From NCBI GenBank assembly GCA_025677825.1, contig JAIXMO010000061.1, positions 102,787 through 166,786 of the forward strand: a DNA stretch of 64,000 bases, in the 5' to 3' direction. The position numbers and the translations under genes were made by a program. The notes under the pieces are model-generated. The model did not search any database and was not told the origin of the DNA. It saw only the letters and a program-made list of their open reading frames with translations. This DNA comes from Helicostylum pulchrum (taxonomy: Eukaryota > Mucoromycota > Mucoromycetes > Mucorales > Mucoraceae). Shown here piece by piece: positions 34,889-46,120 of this stretch; positions within the stretch are counted from its first letter, which is position 1, and every line of letters starts with the position of its first letter.

Positions 34889-35885
34889 TTTTGTTATAGA
34901 GAAGAGAAGATAGAATGTACTTCGATAAAGTAAAAAGAAAAGATGTAAAAGAAAATGTCTATCTTTTTATATAAAAAAAAAAAGAAGAAAACTATAAACA
35001 AAAAAGCAATTTAAATACTATGTTGGGTTACCGATTATCCTAAGTTATAAGAAGAGATAGACAACATCGCGGGTGATGTACATCGAAATAATAGTGCATA
35101 CGATTGGTGTGATCAATACACATACAACAAGACAGAGGCGGTAATTTATTTATAAACATAATACTTGTTTAGGAGATAGCGATTTTTCTTTTTTTGTTTT
35201 GTTCGCATTATACATTAAAAAAAAAAAAAAAAAAATGTGCGCGTAAAAATAAATAATCGTAAAAGGTAATTTAGGAGGGAGGGGGGTTGTTTTAATGTAC
35301 ATCTCGACATAAAGTAAGGGGGGGTTAGAAACGAAAAGGTGACTAATGACCGGTACGACGTTTTTTCATACATTTGTATCTAGATTTTCCTTTATAAAGT
35401 TCCCATCATAAAAAATTGATTACATAAAAAGTAAAGGTTTTCTAAACTTGATATAGCCCTTTATTTCGTAAGCATAAATTTAAAGTAAAAAGATCATATA
35501 ATCGAGAAATAGAATGTTTGACAAGAATATATTTTTATACATCAACAACACCAAACAAAAAAAAAACAAAAAAAAAAAAAGTGGGTTTATAAAAATAAAA
35601 AAAAGTAAGGGGGCATAAAAAAAAAGTGTGTGGGCTTAAAAGAAGGATAATATTATATACCAAGATTATTTAATAATTTGAGCGGTGTGTGCGCGCGTGT
35701 GTGTGTGTGTGTGAGTGTGTGTGTGATATTATTATATAAAGTTGGAATTGTAGTTCGGGTATATTCGGTGTACAAGAAACTTGAACACAACGAAGGGTTA
35801 GTTTTTTTTTGTCGTTTTTTTTTGTTGTTGTTGTTTTCTCTTGCAGTAAAATAAAGAAAAAAAAATGCAGTAATAACATAAATAT
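34889..35885. other. Gene-free interval (1 kb)
   Basis: Contains the chitin deacetylase promoter (right of its ATG) and the 3' flank of the hexokinase-like gene. It has poly-A/T runs and a GT repeat at about 35684-35725. No coding exon is seen. Confidence 0.5.
35684..35725. repeat. GT/GC dinucleotide microsatellite
   Basis: An imperfect GTGTG/CGCG tract of about 40 bp between two genes; alternating purine-pyrimidine sequence of this kind can adopt Z-DNA. Confidence 0.85.
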
Positions 35886-37622
35886 TTATAGCATATCAAT
35901 ATTACGATTGATTTTTTCAGCCATCATTGCGACAATAGCAGCACCTACAATTCTAGAATGCTTAACGATCCCTACTGATAACTTTGCAGCAACTTCGTCT
36001 GGAATTAAAGTCTTTAACGTTTCACAAACACGAGGGTGGAAGGACGAATAATCTTTGTAGACCTCTCCGCTGATAGCTTTCAAAAAAAAAAAAAAAAAAA
36101 AAAGAGTATGGGAATAAGTAAAAACTATTTTGTATCAAGTAATAAATTATATGTGCTACTTACAGATTGCAAATCCATCCCCTTGGGGGTCTAGACCGAT
36201 CCCGTAGGCTACCATGTATTCCACAACTCCTGCTATGCTAGCACCAAGTAAAACAGCAGCACGATGACCGACCAACTCGCACACTTTCTTTACAATTTCT
36301 CTATCAATTGGCGTAGTTTCACCCGTTCTACACATTTCTTCCAAAACCACACGAGTTCCTTCAAGTAAATCTTCATCGGCTTCACACACGTACATATAAC
36401 TTGTATCAAACTGATACGGGATTCGAAGCAAACATTCTTCATCGTCAATATCAAACGAAAGAACCTTTATATCTGCAAAATACACCAAGATTAAACGGAC
36501 TAGCTCACCAAGGTACATGCCTGTAGTCATCTTTTCGAATGCATGAATACCCTTATTATTGGACTCGATATCCACCATTTCATCAAATTTGTTACCGGGC
36601 AAGTATTTTGAGCTGATATTACACCATTCTGTATTGATAATCATGTCTGAGTGATGAGGTATATCATCTTTATGTTGTGACAAAAAGGTTCCTAAATTTG
36701 AAACCTTGTCATAGTATGCACAATTTGTACCTGCGCTATGTACAATACCAATACGAGTAGACGGGTGTTGATATGCGTGCGCTAATAAAGTACACACACT
36801 ATCTAAAAATATAATATTAAATGTCAGTATTATTTTAATTTCAAAAAGAGGGTTTTTTTTGTTATTACCGTTTGCCATAGCCACAACTTTAACAGCTAAA
36901 CCTTTGGCTTGAAAACCTTTATGAAAGAGATCAACAATATCACTTCCAATTGCATTTGGATACTCGAACCCGTGTTCTAATGCAACAATATAACCTTTGT
37001 CAAGTCCAGTTTGACTTACAGCAAAACCCAAACTAATACCCATAGCATACACCATTTCTTGTGAAGAGCCAACTCTATGTTGAAAATCGGCTACACAGTC
37101 AGCAATATAATCAATCAAGGTACTCATGTTATCACCAGCCGTTAAGTGATCAGGAATTTTATATTGGTATTGATTGATAGCAAGTTTTCCTCCTTCGCCT
37201 TTAAGTCGTACTTGACACACGTAAATATCAACACCACTAATTTCTAATGCCAGATATGTACCTTTTTCATTGCCAGTAGGATAGCCTTTTAAAAAATTTG
37301 CATTAGAAGGCTGGAATCCGTGAGAATAATTTTATGGTTTAACTTCCACGGAAAAAAAGTGGAGTTTTAAAATAAAAAAATAAACAAGGTTACCTGCAAC
37401 AAAGGATGGAATCATTTTTAAATCATTTTGTTTTTCTTCGGTCTCGGGTACGTTTAAACCGTTACGCATTTCTTGACCAACGCCTCGCATAAGAATATCA
37501 AGCTTTTCATCGGATATTTGAAACAACCCTTCAATTTCTTCAATAGCTTTTTGTTGATTTAACGTACTATTTTTTAATTGTTGAGTGGACGATACTTCAG
37601 TAAAAGCTTTACGGTTTGTCAT
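35886..37622 (-). CDS. Hexokinase-family protein with degenerate active site
   Basis: Four exons: 37622-37394, 37285-36869, 36802-36164 and 36076-35886, phase-consistent, giving 491 residues, the normal length of fungal hexokinases. The fold is recognisable throughout: VAGYPTGNEKGTYLAL, LGFAVSQTGLDKG, GFEYPN, ANDSV, AGTNCAYY, INTEW, MYLGELVRLIL, RAAVLLGASIAG and VGAAIVAMMA. Key motifs are altered: phosphate-1 DLGGTN is EISGVD (residues 91-96), the substrate-binding TKGF is EHGF (180-183), the GTGTNA loop is HSAGTNCA, and the adenosine-loop DGSG is KHSR. The Asp of ND (D216) remains. A catalytically dead, regulatory hexokinase like Aspergillus HxkC/HxkD is more likely than a sugar kinase (inference). 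Confidence 0.88.
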
Positions 37623-38024
37623 TGTAATTATTAAAAAAAAAAAAAGGAGAGGATTTGTTTGTTTGTTAAAAGAAGTGTTCAAAAAAAGAAGAAAAGGAAA
37701 GAAAAAAGAGTGAAAAATAAAATTATAAACCTTATGCTTTTTTTTTTTTTTTTGCTCGTGTATCTCTCTTATTCAGTGTGAATAAATAAACGATCAAAAT
37801 GATCCTTTTGTGTAATCAAATTCCCATTTATTGAGCGTAGCATAAAGTGAATGATTTGTCCTTACATTGTGCTACTCACGTGTTCCATTGTACGTGTATA
37901 CCCATTTTTTTTTCTTCTTTATCCTTTTGTATGTAAACCTTGTATCATTTTATCACCCAAAAAAAGAATGTATTTATAGTTTTATTTCATTAACTTACAA
38001 AAAAAAAAAAAAAAAAAAAAACGA
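37623..38024. other. Intergenic region
   Basis: Upstream region of the hexokinase-like gene and 3' flank of the AP-1 beta gene. Two long T/A homopolymers (37738-37753, 38000-38021) are present; no coding sequence seen. Confidence 0.45.
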
Positions 38025-39058
38025 TTAAAAGAGATCAGCAAAAGGATCTTTGGTGGCGGTAGTTGTATTGTTATTGGGTTGCTGCTGTTGAATTGGAGAA
38101 GAAGAACCAAAGAAATCATTAGTAAAATCATTCATAGCAGCTTGTTGTTGTTGTTGTTGTTGTTGAGGAGCAGGCGAGGTAAAAGTTTGTACACCGGGAT
38201 TTGTGGGTGAATTATTAAATAAGTTCATAATATCATCGAAATTACCATTATTATTCGTGGAGGAGGGGTTGCTGGCCTGTGCTTCGGAATTTCCAATAGA
38301 AAGCAGATCACTTAAAGAAGCAGACTGTTGTTGATCGATGATAGGGGACGTGGGTGTTTCAGTAGGAGCATCCCAATCCAAATCAAGCAAGTTCCCAATA
38401 TCGTTGTTTTTGATAGCTTCTTGTATTTGAGGTGGGGGTGCGTTTATATCATCATCTTCTGTATGTCTATTAGGGGGGAGGGGATACAAATTAATAAGAT
38501 AAGCCCAAAGGTCATTTTTCTGTTTCCGATATATATATATATATAACAACGTACTCTGTCATAGACTTATTCACATTGTCGGCACCAAATTTCTTTCCTG
38601 CAATAAAAGTTTCGGCAGGTTTGTGATAAACTGAAGCTAAAGTACCAATATCGTATAACAACGTCTCAAGTAATGCGGGAGATACACCGTCGTTCTCACC
38701 GGCAATAGGAGGCTTCTCAGATAAAACAACAGCCTATTTTTATAAAAAAAAAAAAAAAAAAAAAAAAACATATCAGTCTTGGGGGTGTTTCTTTTGTGGC
38801 ACTAGATAAAAAGGAATTGTTTTGTTGTTGTCTTACCTTGGCAGCTTGGGGATCCGTTGATAACAATCTCCAGTAAACATAAGCTCTATCTCGAATATCC
38901 GCGTTATCACATTCTGTTGTTGCGGTTTGAAGGATACGTTGTACCAAGTCTTGGTTTTCGTTAGGCTTCTTTAAGAACAGTTTCACAGTAGCAGTCAGTA
39001 GTTGTAATTGAACCTTAAAAAAAAAAATTATTTTAGAAAAAACCGGAGCAAAGGAAAT

Positions 39059-39089
<31 letters not shown>

Positions 39090-41106
39090 GGTGTACCTGA
39101 GGATTCTCTTCTTTAAAGTTCTCCAAAAAGATGTTTATAAGGTCATCTGCATTATCAATTCTCTCGGCGTATTCGCCAATAATCCAAATTAAGGATCCCT
39201 TTGCTTCTGGTTCATCCAAAGCTTCAAGATTTTCACACAAAGTGGGAATAATTCCTTCGTATTTATGAGGATATTTACGGAAGATATCCTATTACAATTT
39301 TTTAAAAATTACTTAGCACAATCGTATTTTATATGTAGTATTTTGTTTACCTTGATAACAACGATAGCTTCTTGGACAACATAACTCACACCAGTATTAA
39401 TCAAATCGAGTAAAACGTTAATGCAACGCTCAGCGGCTTCATCAATTTTAATTGCGCAACGACCAATAGCATGAACTGACTTGCGAACAAAATCAACATC
39501 TACTTCATTTGCATACCTATTAAAAAAAAAGTTTTTTAGTAATTTTTTTTTTTTGGGGGTTTAAATAGAACGTACTCTTTTAATTCACTTAACAACTGAT
39601 CCACATTTCTGTCATTACATAACTTGATCATAATTTCAAGCTTTTCCAATTTAACATAAGGCGGGTCATTATATTTACAAAAGAATACACGGATTTCATT
39701 ACTTAATACTTCAGGGCGCTTTTGGAGAATAAGACTAATGTTACGCAAAGCAATATATTGAACTTCGGGAGGACTAGAAAGTAATGTAACTATAGTGATA
39801 TTAAAACATATAAGAATTTTTTTTTTGGTTTATTGGTTTTTTTGTAGCTTACCTAATGGAGGGGCCATCTTTCTACACATTGATTTAATAAATGATTCTT
39901 CTTTAATATGCTTCAAATTAATCATCAAAACCTAAAATTTATTCGTGTTATTATATACTATCTCTTATTGTAACTGTTTTTTTTTGTTTTACCTTGATTG
40001 CTGATAATACCACGGCACCATTTGCGTGTTGTAATCTAGGCATAACTCTATCACAAATACTTTCTGCTTCTTTTGGTCCTGAAACTTTATAATCACCAAT
40101 TGCTGTCAAAATAGCAATTTGACCCCACCTAAATAGTATAATTTAAACACAATCACTTTTTATAAATAAAAAAAAAAAACTTACTCGGTACATTCGTTAA
40201 GAGCATGTAATAATTTGTTTGATGTATTGGTATCAATTTCAAAAATGTTTTTGTCGGGTGTAGCTTCATTGATATCAGTTAAAGCAATAACAGCGTTAGC
40301 AACTACCATTGGATTAACATCAGCAACCATTTCCAATACAGAATTAACAAAATCTTGTTCCATGGCTAATTCGGGATTAAGATCATATAATTTAGCTACA
40401 CAAACAGCAGCTGTTTTTCTGACATATGGATTTTCATCCTATTTAATAAACACACATTTTCTTTTTTTTTAGACCAGCTAGTATAAAGTACAAATATAGT
40501 TTTTTATTATTATTATTTACCTTGAGACATTTACGAAGTGGTTCGGTAAGGTAATCAATGATTTTATCTACTCTTAAACAACCCATTGTACGAATAGCAA
40601 GAGCTCTGATCAAAGGATTTGGGTCATCGGAATCCTATAATAATAATTTAATATCCTCCCCCTCTTTCACTCTATAATTTTGATTTTTACTTTAACAAAG
40701 GTATTAACAGCTAAAATAACCAACTCTGGTTGAGTCTTTGCATAATTCATAAGGTAAAGATATACTAATTTTTTCAACTCGAGATCTTCTGTTTGCATGT
40801 TCTTGAGTACATCTGGGAATAATCCACTTACATCCTTTCCTACAGTCATGTTGGCAATAACCTTCTTAACTGCATCCTTACGATGATGACGATATTCACT
40901 GTTTAATTCAGATTTGAGTTCATAATTCTCACCTAAAGATGGTCAACAGTTAATAAGATTCCCTTTTCTTTTTTTTTTTGTAAAAACAATAAATAAAATA
41001 AAATAAAAAAGTGTTGCTTCTTGTATCTAAGAGTTGCTCTTTTTTGTTTTTGTTTTTCTGTACCTCTTTTGTTGGTTGTAAAGAACTTGGGTCTGCTTAA
41101 TGACAT
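38025..41106 (-). CDS. APL2: AP-1 clathrin adaptor complex beta subunit (beta-adaptin)
   Basis: Twelve exons: 41106-41064, 40932-40691, 40634-40521, 40438-40185, 40128-39993, 39931-39853, 39789-39576, 39516-39351, 39288-39097, 39013-38837, 38733-38555 and 38466-38025; every junction keeps phase, giving 745 residues. The adaptin trunk is strongly conserved: [107 protein letters not shown] and [16 protein letters not shown]. The C-terminal hinge is Gln/Asn/Ser-rich with a possible clathrin-box-like LLDLD and ends DPFADLF. There is no beta-appendage, as in yeast Apl2. AP-1 sorts clathrin cargo between trans-Golgi and endosomes; AP-1 rather than AP-2 beta is by overall resemblance. Confidence 0.94.
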
Positions 41107-41581
41107 ATTTCAGCAATTGGTTCCTCTTGATGAAAAAAAAAGAAAAAGTGTTTTTACACGCGAGGTCGGGAACGCAAAGGGAGAAACGGAGCTCTAATCA
41201 ACAATTGTCGTTGTAAACTTTTGAGACGTCACTGGTCCCCTCCTCTTTATAAAGCAATTGGTAATAAGAAAAATGGGATCAACAAGTTTTATGCAGTGAT
41301 AAAAAGTTAGAATTGTCCAAAAAGGTTTTTGTTGTTGTTGTTATGGGAATATATTAGATAGATCTTACAAAAAGGAAACTCTTCCTTGTACAGCGACTCG
41401 TGATACGCGTAGAAATACAAAACGGATTAATAGGATAAAAAATTGTGTGAGATCAATAACCAAAAACGAAATATAACAGTGTAAGGATCTAGTTTTCTTT
41501 TCTTTCTTTTTTTTTTCTTTTTTTTTTTTCCCTTTTTTTTTTTACGGGTTTATTTGTTTTATACCTTTTTTTTATACACAA
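41107..41581. promoter_or_regulatory. Divergent intergenic region, AP-1 beta / RRM-MLLE gene
   Basis: The 475 bp between divergent start codons. It has a pyrimidine-rich, T-dominated stretch (41495-41575) just before the plus-strand ATG, as often seen at fungal core promoters. No specific motif claimed. Confidence 0.4.
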
Positions 41582-43224
41582 ATGACAAGTATTTTGGATT
41601 ATAACCCTACTACTAATGGGCAGATAATACTAGTAGAAAAGTCAAATCAAAGTGATAGTATCATACTAGATGAAATCAAAAATTTATTTAGAGACTATGA
41701 ACCGTTTGAGTATGCTAGTTTTAAAATGATACTAAATGTCACTTCTAAAAAAACCCCTCTTTATTTTAAATAAATAGAATTCAATATCCCGGCTCTCAAA
41801 TAATAGCAAAGCTTATTTTTCCCACAACAGAGCAAGGTACGTTCACACATTTCACCATATACGTATATTAAACTCTATACGTATAGCCGAAAAGTTATTT
41901 GCCATGTTTAGTGACGATAGAATTCAATTACGATACGAGTTTTCTCAGACGTTTTTATTACGATATAATAAGAATTTTGCTACTTGTTACATACAAGGAA
42001 TTCCAATTGAATACAATTTACACGTCGTATATAATACCTTTCGAAAGTTTGGCCCGGTTTATAAATGTCAAAGGTTGACAGCTCCTTCGCAAGTAGTGAT
42101 GGTGCATTATTATTCTATTAAGCATCGAGATCAAGCTTTACAAGTAATGCATCAATATATTTTGCCTGATGATATTCAAATGTAAAAGTATATACACATG
42201 TATATAAACAATAATTTAAAAATACATTTTTTTTTTTTTTTTTAGATCTGTTGTTTGTTCTTCATCATCCACTACTACGAAAGGTACTGGCTTAAAAAAG
42301 AAACGCCCAGCTAGTTTAAAACTTCAGCCCAGTAAAGTAAATACTACAGTAAGTAACAAATTAATTCTAATTTTATAATGTGTTACTAAAAACCCTCTAT
42401 TAAAGCCTCCTCCTTCTTCTATAAACTATTCGCCTAGTATTTTCGTTATGAACCATAGTCCTTTTCATCATTATTCCCATACACCATATGTTCACCAAGA
42501 ACCCTATTTAAAAACCCCTAGCTTTGAAATCAAACCATCCATGGATCTATGTAACTTGTACGTTAAAGGGATTCAACCGGGTTCCACAAGCACGGACCTG
42601 TTTAATTTATTTAAACCGTTCGGACGTATCATTAGTGCTAAGGTGATGGAATCAAATACGGGCGCATCAGGGTTTGGGTTTGTTAGCTATAGTAGCTCTA
42701 CTGAAGCAGCTAAAGCTTTGATTTCAATGAACGCAAAAGATGAAATCAAAAATACATCACCCATTATGATGGTAGTACGGTTTCATGAACCGCGAGTGCT
42801 TCGACTAGAACATAATTATAATTATCAAGTCGGGCTGTTAAGCCGTTCTGCGTTATATAATCATTTTTATATACGGAAAGGTCAAAGTGTTACGTCGTTG
42901 CGGCAAGCAGTAGAACCGGTTGTTCATGTACATCATCAACCTTATTATTATTACACGCCTTATTGGACACATCAAGGATTGGTATGTACTAATTTTGTTC
43001 GTCCTGTTGCCTCATCAACAACACAACCTACTACTCGTCAAGCAACAACTCAAGACTCCATCCCTAATAAATTAATACAAGTGCTAAAACATGAATATAA
43101 AATTACAGAACAAGAAAATGGACAAGTACTGGAAAAGATATTAAAGTTAGATCGAATAGAACAATCTAATTGTTTAAACAATTCCCTTTATTTTAAGAAA
43201 AAAATAAAACAATTGAGTTATTAG
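41582..43224 (+). CDS. PABP-like RRM protein with C-terminal MLLE (PABC)-like domain
   Basis: Five exons: 41582-41709, 41778-41836, 41887-42181, 42246-42348 and 42406-43224, giving 467 residues. The first donor was set at GTATGC because only this keeps frame and a good branch point (TACTAAA) follows. At least two RRM-like folds are present: a degenerate one over exons 1-3 (TCYIQGIPIEYNLHVVYNTF, KFGPVYKCQ) and a clear one at about residues 190-270 with RNP2 LYVKGI and RNP1 GFGFVSY. The tail (IPNKLIQVLKHEYKITEQENGQ...LEKILKLD) resembles the MLLE/PABC domain that binds PAM2 peptides. The layout is like yeast Pes4/Mip6, paralogues of poly(A)-binding protein acting in mRNA export or translation. 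Confidence 0.8.
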
Positions 43225-43997
43225 TGGTCTTTATCCGGCTGCAACAAGTATATATCGTTAGGATTTATGTAGAATTGTGGTGGGTCGGGCAGTGTAGGGT
43301 TTAGAAAGGAACGGTTTATTTGTGGGTAGACGTAGCTGAGCCAGGCTTGTTGCGACGCCATATCGATGGTATTATCGTTTTGTGAAGGTCTTGTGTCGTA
43401 GTGGCCAGGCGCGGACACATAGTTGTTCATGTTGTTATATATATTTATATTGTATTGTTGGTTGGTGGTGGTGGTTGTAGAGGTGTTAGGTAGAGTAAAG
43501 CATTGGCTTGGCTGCGTAGCGAAAACGTATGGATGGTTTGTGTCGATTGTTAATTGAGGTCTTGTAGGGTAGTAATCTTCAATAGGAGACGCGGTTAATG
43601 CACCAGTATACAATGACAGGTCCATACTTTCATCCATACTCTGTAATTCGGCACTCTGTAAACGATAGTCGCTTGATAGATCATTTGTCTCGGACACAGT
43701 TTCATACCTTTCCTCTTCCTCGTACTCTTCTTCTTCTTCATCACCACCGGATTTCATTACTTGCTCTTTCGTTCTTTCTTTTCTCTTGTTCTTGGCTCTT
43801 CTGTTTTGGAACCAGGTGGTAACAATCTTGCGGGGTGTTGAAATCCTATTGGCGATCCCTTGGATTTTCTCTTGGTTAGGACTGGAGTTTTTATAGTATT
43901 CCTTTTCAAGGATCTTGGTCTCCTCGGTTGAAAAGCGGCGTCTGCGTTTGATTTTAGGCACCCAAGATTCGGGCGGAGAGTGTGATGTATCGTCCAT
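43221..43997 (-). CDS. Homeodomain transcription factor
   Basis: A single-exon gene of 258 residues. The homeodomain spans residues about 17-77: IKRRRRFSTEETKILEKEYY, then a typical three-residue-standard spacing to the recognition helix RKIVTTWFQNRRAKNKRKE. It is followed by an acidic stretch (GGDEEEEEYEEEER) and a Ser/Thr/Asn/Tyr-rich C-terminal half that may be an activation region. The conserved W-F-Q-N-R of helix 3 is intact. Target genes cannot be inferred. Its stop codon overlaps the stop codon of the convergent RRM gene. Confidence 0.93.
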   Translation of the reverse strand: MDDTSHSPPESWVPKIKRRRRFSTEETKILEKEYYKNSSPNQEKIQGIANRISTPRKIVTTWFQNRRAKNKRKERTKEQVMKSGGDEEEEEYEEEERYETVSETNDLSSDYRLQSAELQSMDESMDLSLYTGALTASPIEDYYPTRPQLTIDTNHPYVFATQPSQCFTLPNTSTTTTTNQQYNINIYNNMNNYVSAPGHYDTRPSQNDNTIDMASQQAWLSYVYPQINRSFLNPTLPDPPQFYINPNDIYLLQPDKDH

Positions 43998-44985
43998 TTT
44001 TTTTTTTCGTTTTTTAAAAAAAAATTAAAGAAAAGGAAGGGGAATTTGTCATCCGAGAAATAGGGGGTTTTTTTTTTAGGTTTTAAGAGTGGATTCTTTT
44101 TAGTGATAGAATGGTGTAGAGCTTCCTTGGTGATGCATAAATTAGTCTGATATGTATCAAAGAGGAAAAAGAGTGCGAGAGAGAGGAGAGTTTATTTAGG
44201 TGATAGAATACCAATTAAAAGAGAATACTTTTTGGGGAGGAGGGGAAATTGTGTATGCTGCTACAATGAAAAGGCTATTAAAAGTTATCTGGCAATTGAA
44301 AAAATATATAATTTCTAGTGGTACTTTCTGGCTTTTTTTTTTAAAAAAAAATGGCTATACATTGATACCATCTAAAAGTATAATAAAAATCCGATTCGAT
44401 AGTCTTAAAAAGCGTAGAAATAATTTAATTGCTTTGCGTAACTTGAATTTTTACGCGTTCAAAAAAAAAATACGTCAAAATATTTGTATATTAACATTTC
44501 ATTGTTTGCATAAATGTAGGGCTCTCACTCAGTAAAAGATACTGCCGAGTATCCAATTATTTGTGATAAAATGCATAACTTTAACCAAATGACTATTTTA
44601 AATTACATACACTAGAATATCACGAGGGGGGGGGGGGGGAGGATGATTGTGTAAAGACGTCAATTCAAAAATCATGCAAAATTTTTAGTGTAGCACAATT
44701 ATAGTTTTTTAAACACACAAAAACATGAATTCTCATGTTTTTACTATTTACAAAAACAGAAGCATTTTGTGTTTTTCCTTTTTTTGATATCATATACTCT
44801 ATTGATATTTTTAATTTTTGTACGCTTGTATCTTTTTTTTTTGTTTTACTCAATGAGTAACAAAATATACTCTGTGTATTTAAAACATCATGCAATAATA
44901 AAAAAAAGGCTTCATGTATTAATTTCTATCACATGTCCAAAAAGAAACCGAATTTTACAACTAGATATATTATTTTATTATTATT
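43998..44985. other. Gene-free interval (1 kb)
   Basis: Contains the homeobox promoter and the 3' flank of the RING-CH-like gene. Notable are a T10A10-like dyad (about 44334-44352) and a run of 14 G (44626-44639). No coding exon is supported. Confidence 0.5.
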
Positions 44986-45882
44986 TTATACTGAATTAAC
45001 AGGATTAGGTGTAGGTGTAGGTGTAGTAGTAGTAATAGGAGGAGGACATAGCTTTCCACAACACTTTTGACGTTGATTTTTAATCTTGACATTCAAGATT
45101 TTTTTCCTTACATGTTGCAAGACACTTGCCCAAATCCACGAGAAAAACAATAGATAGGTTCCCAACACCAGCCCCAACACAAACAAACAAATATAGATAC
45201 ACCCTTTACTAAACCACTTTGGACTTTGCTTATAATTTAATTGAATATACAAGATATTTGAAACCATGACTAGTGTTCTATCAAGACCAATCACCAACAC
45301 AACACCTACAATATAAACAAGTCCCAGCAGTGCCTCACCTGCTAATCCTGTAGTAAAATGCACAATATTTAACCACTGTACAATTTGAGTCATTTCATGG
45401 TCTTGCCATGTTTCATCGCCGTCTAATTTAGGCCCCATTTCGCTCCCCAAGCCTATCTCGTCTAATACTCGGCCAAGATGGGATAGCCCAAATACGAGTC
45501 CAACGGCAGACCCAAGACTCAGTAGGTGACACATGAAACATAACAGGTGAGAGAATAAGTAAATGTACCATCTTGATTGGTAAATATAGTTACACACATT
45601 GCATATGTAATCCGTGCCATAACTTAAAAGACAAATAGGATGTGCTCGATTTAGACAAGGACAGATATAAACTAAATCTGGTCGTGTACGATGGATCAAG
45701 TAAGGGCCAATTTCTCGAGTATGAGGTGAAGCGGCTCTGAAGCCGCATATATGACATTTACGACGAGGGCGACGTCTTTTGGGTTGGGTATGAGGAGAGG
45801 AAAGCTGAGTTACTTGTAAATGTTGATTAGGTTTTGTGTAAGGTGGCGGAGAGTAGATGGTTGAAGGTGGTAAAGGGTTCAT
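44986..45882 (-). CDS. RING-CH-like (MARCH-type) multi-pass membrane protein
   Basis: A single-exon gene of 298 residues. After a Pro-rich N-terminus and a basic stretch (KRRRPRRK), Cys/His residues read CHIC, then CPC, HPIC and CNVC, i.e. C-x2-C...C-x-C-x4-H-x2-C-x9-C-x2-C. This is like the C4HC3 RING-CH (RINGv) domain of MARCH ubiquitin ligases, but the C-x-C to H and H to final C-x2-C spacings are short. Four hydrophobic segments follow (around residues 105-130, 175-200, 200-220 and 235-265), then a Cys-containing Pro/Thr-rich tail. If the zinc domain is real it could be an endomembrane E3 ligase; the family assignment is tentative. Confidence 0.7.
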   Translation of the reverse strand: MNPLPPSTIYSPPPYTKPNQHLQVTQLSSPHTQPKRRRPRRKCHICGFRAASPHTREIGPYLIHRTRPDLVYICPCLNRAHPICLLSYGTDYICNVCNYIYQSRWYIYLFSHLLCFMCHLLSLGSAVGLVFGLSHLGRVLDEIGLGSEMGPKLDGDETWQDHEMTQIVQWLNIVHFTTGLAGEALLGLVYIVGVVLVIGLDRTLVMVSNILYIQLNYKQSPKWFSKGCIYICLFVLGLVLGTYLLFFSWIWASVLQHVRKKILNVKIKNQRQKCCGKLCPPPITTTTPTPTPNPVNSV

Positions 45883-46120
45883 AAAGATTAGAAAAAAAAA
45901 ACATGCGAAAGAAAAAAAAACTTTTAAAGAGAGAGAGAGAAAAAAAAAAGGGTTTTTTACTTTTAATAAGATAAAGGAGCTTTTTTTTGCTGATCAAAAG
46001 GAGAGCCCCCTTGCTTTTTTAAAGAAAAGAAAGATGCATAAAAAAGATGACCTCCGTCATTTTACTACAAGACATATTTGAAATTTATTTTCCGTAATTA
46101 AAACCTATAACTTTTTATTC

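Noticed and set aside
44200..44999. Plus-strand frames of 111 and 76 codons
   Set aside because: Lys/Asn/Phe-rich translations of AT-rich DNA without family features.
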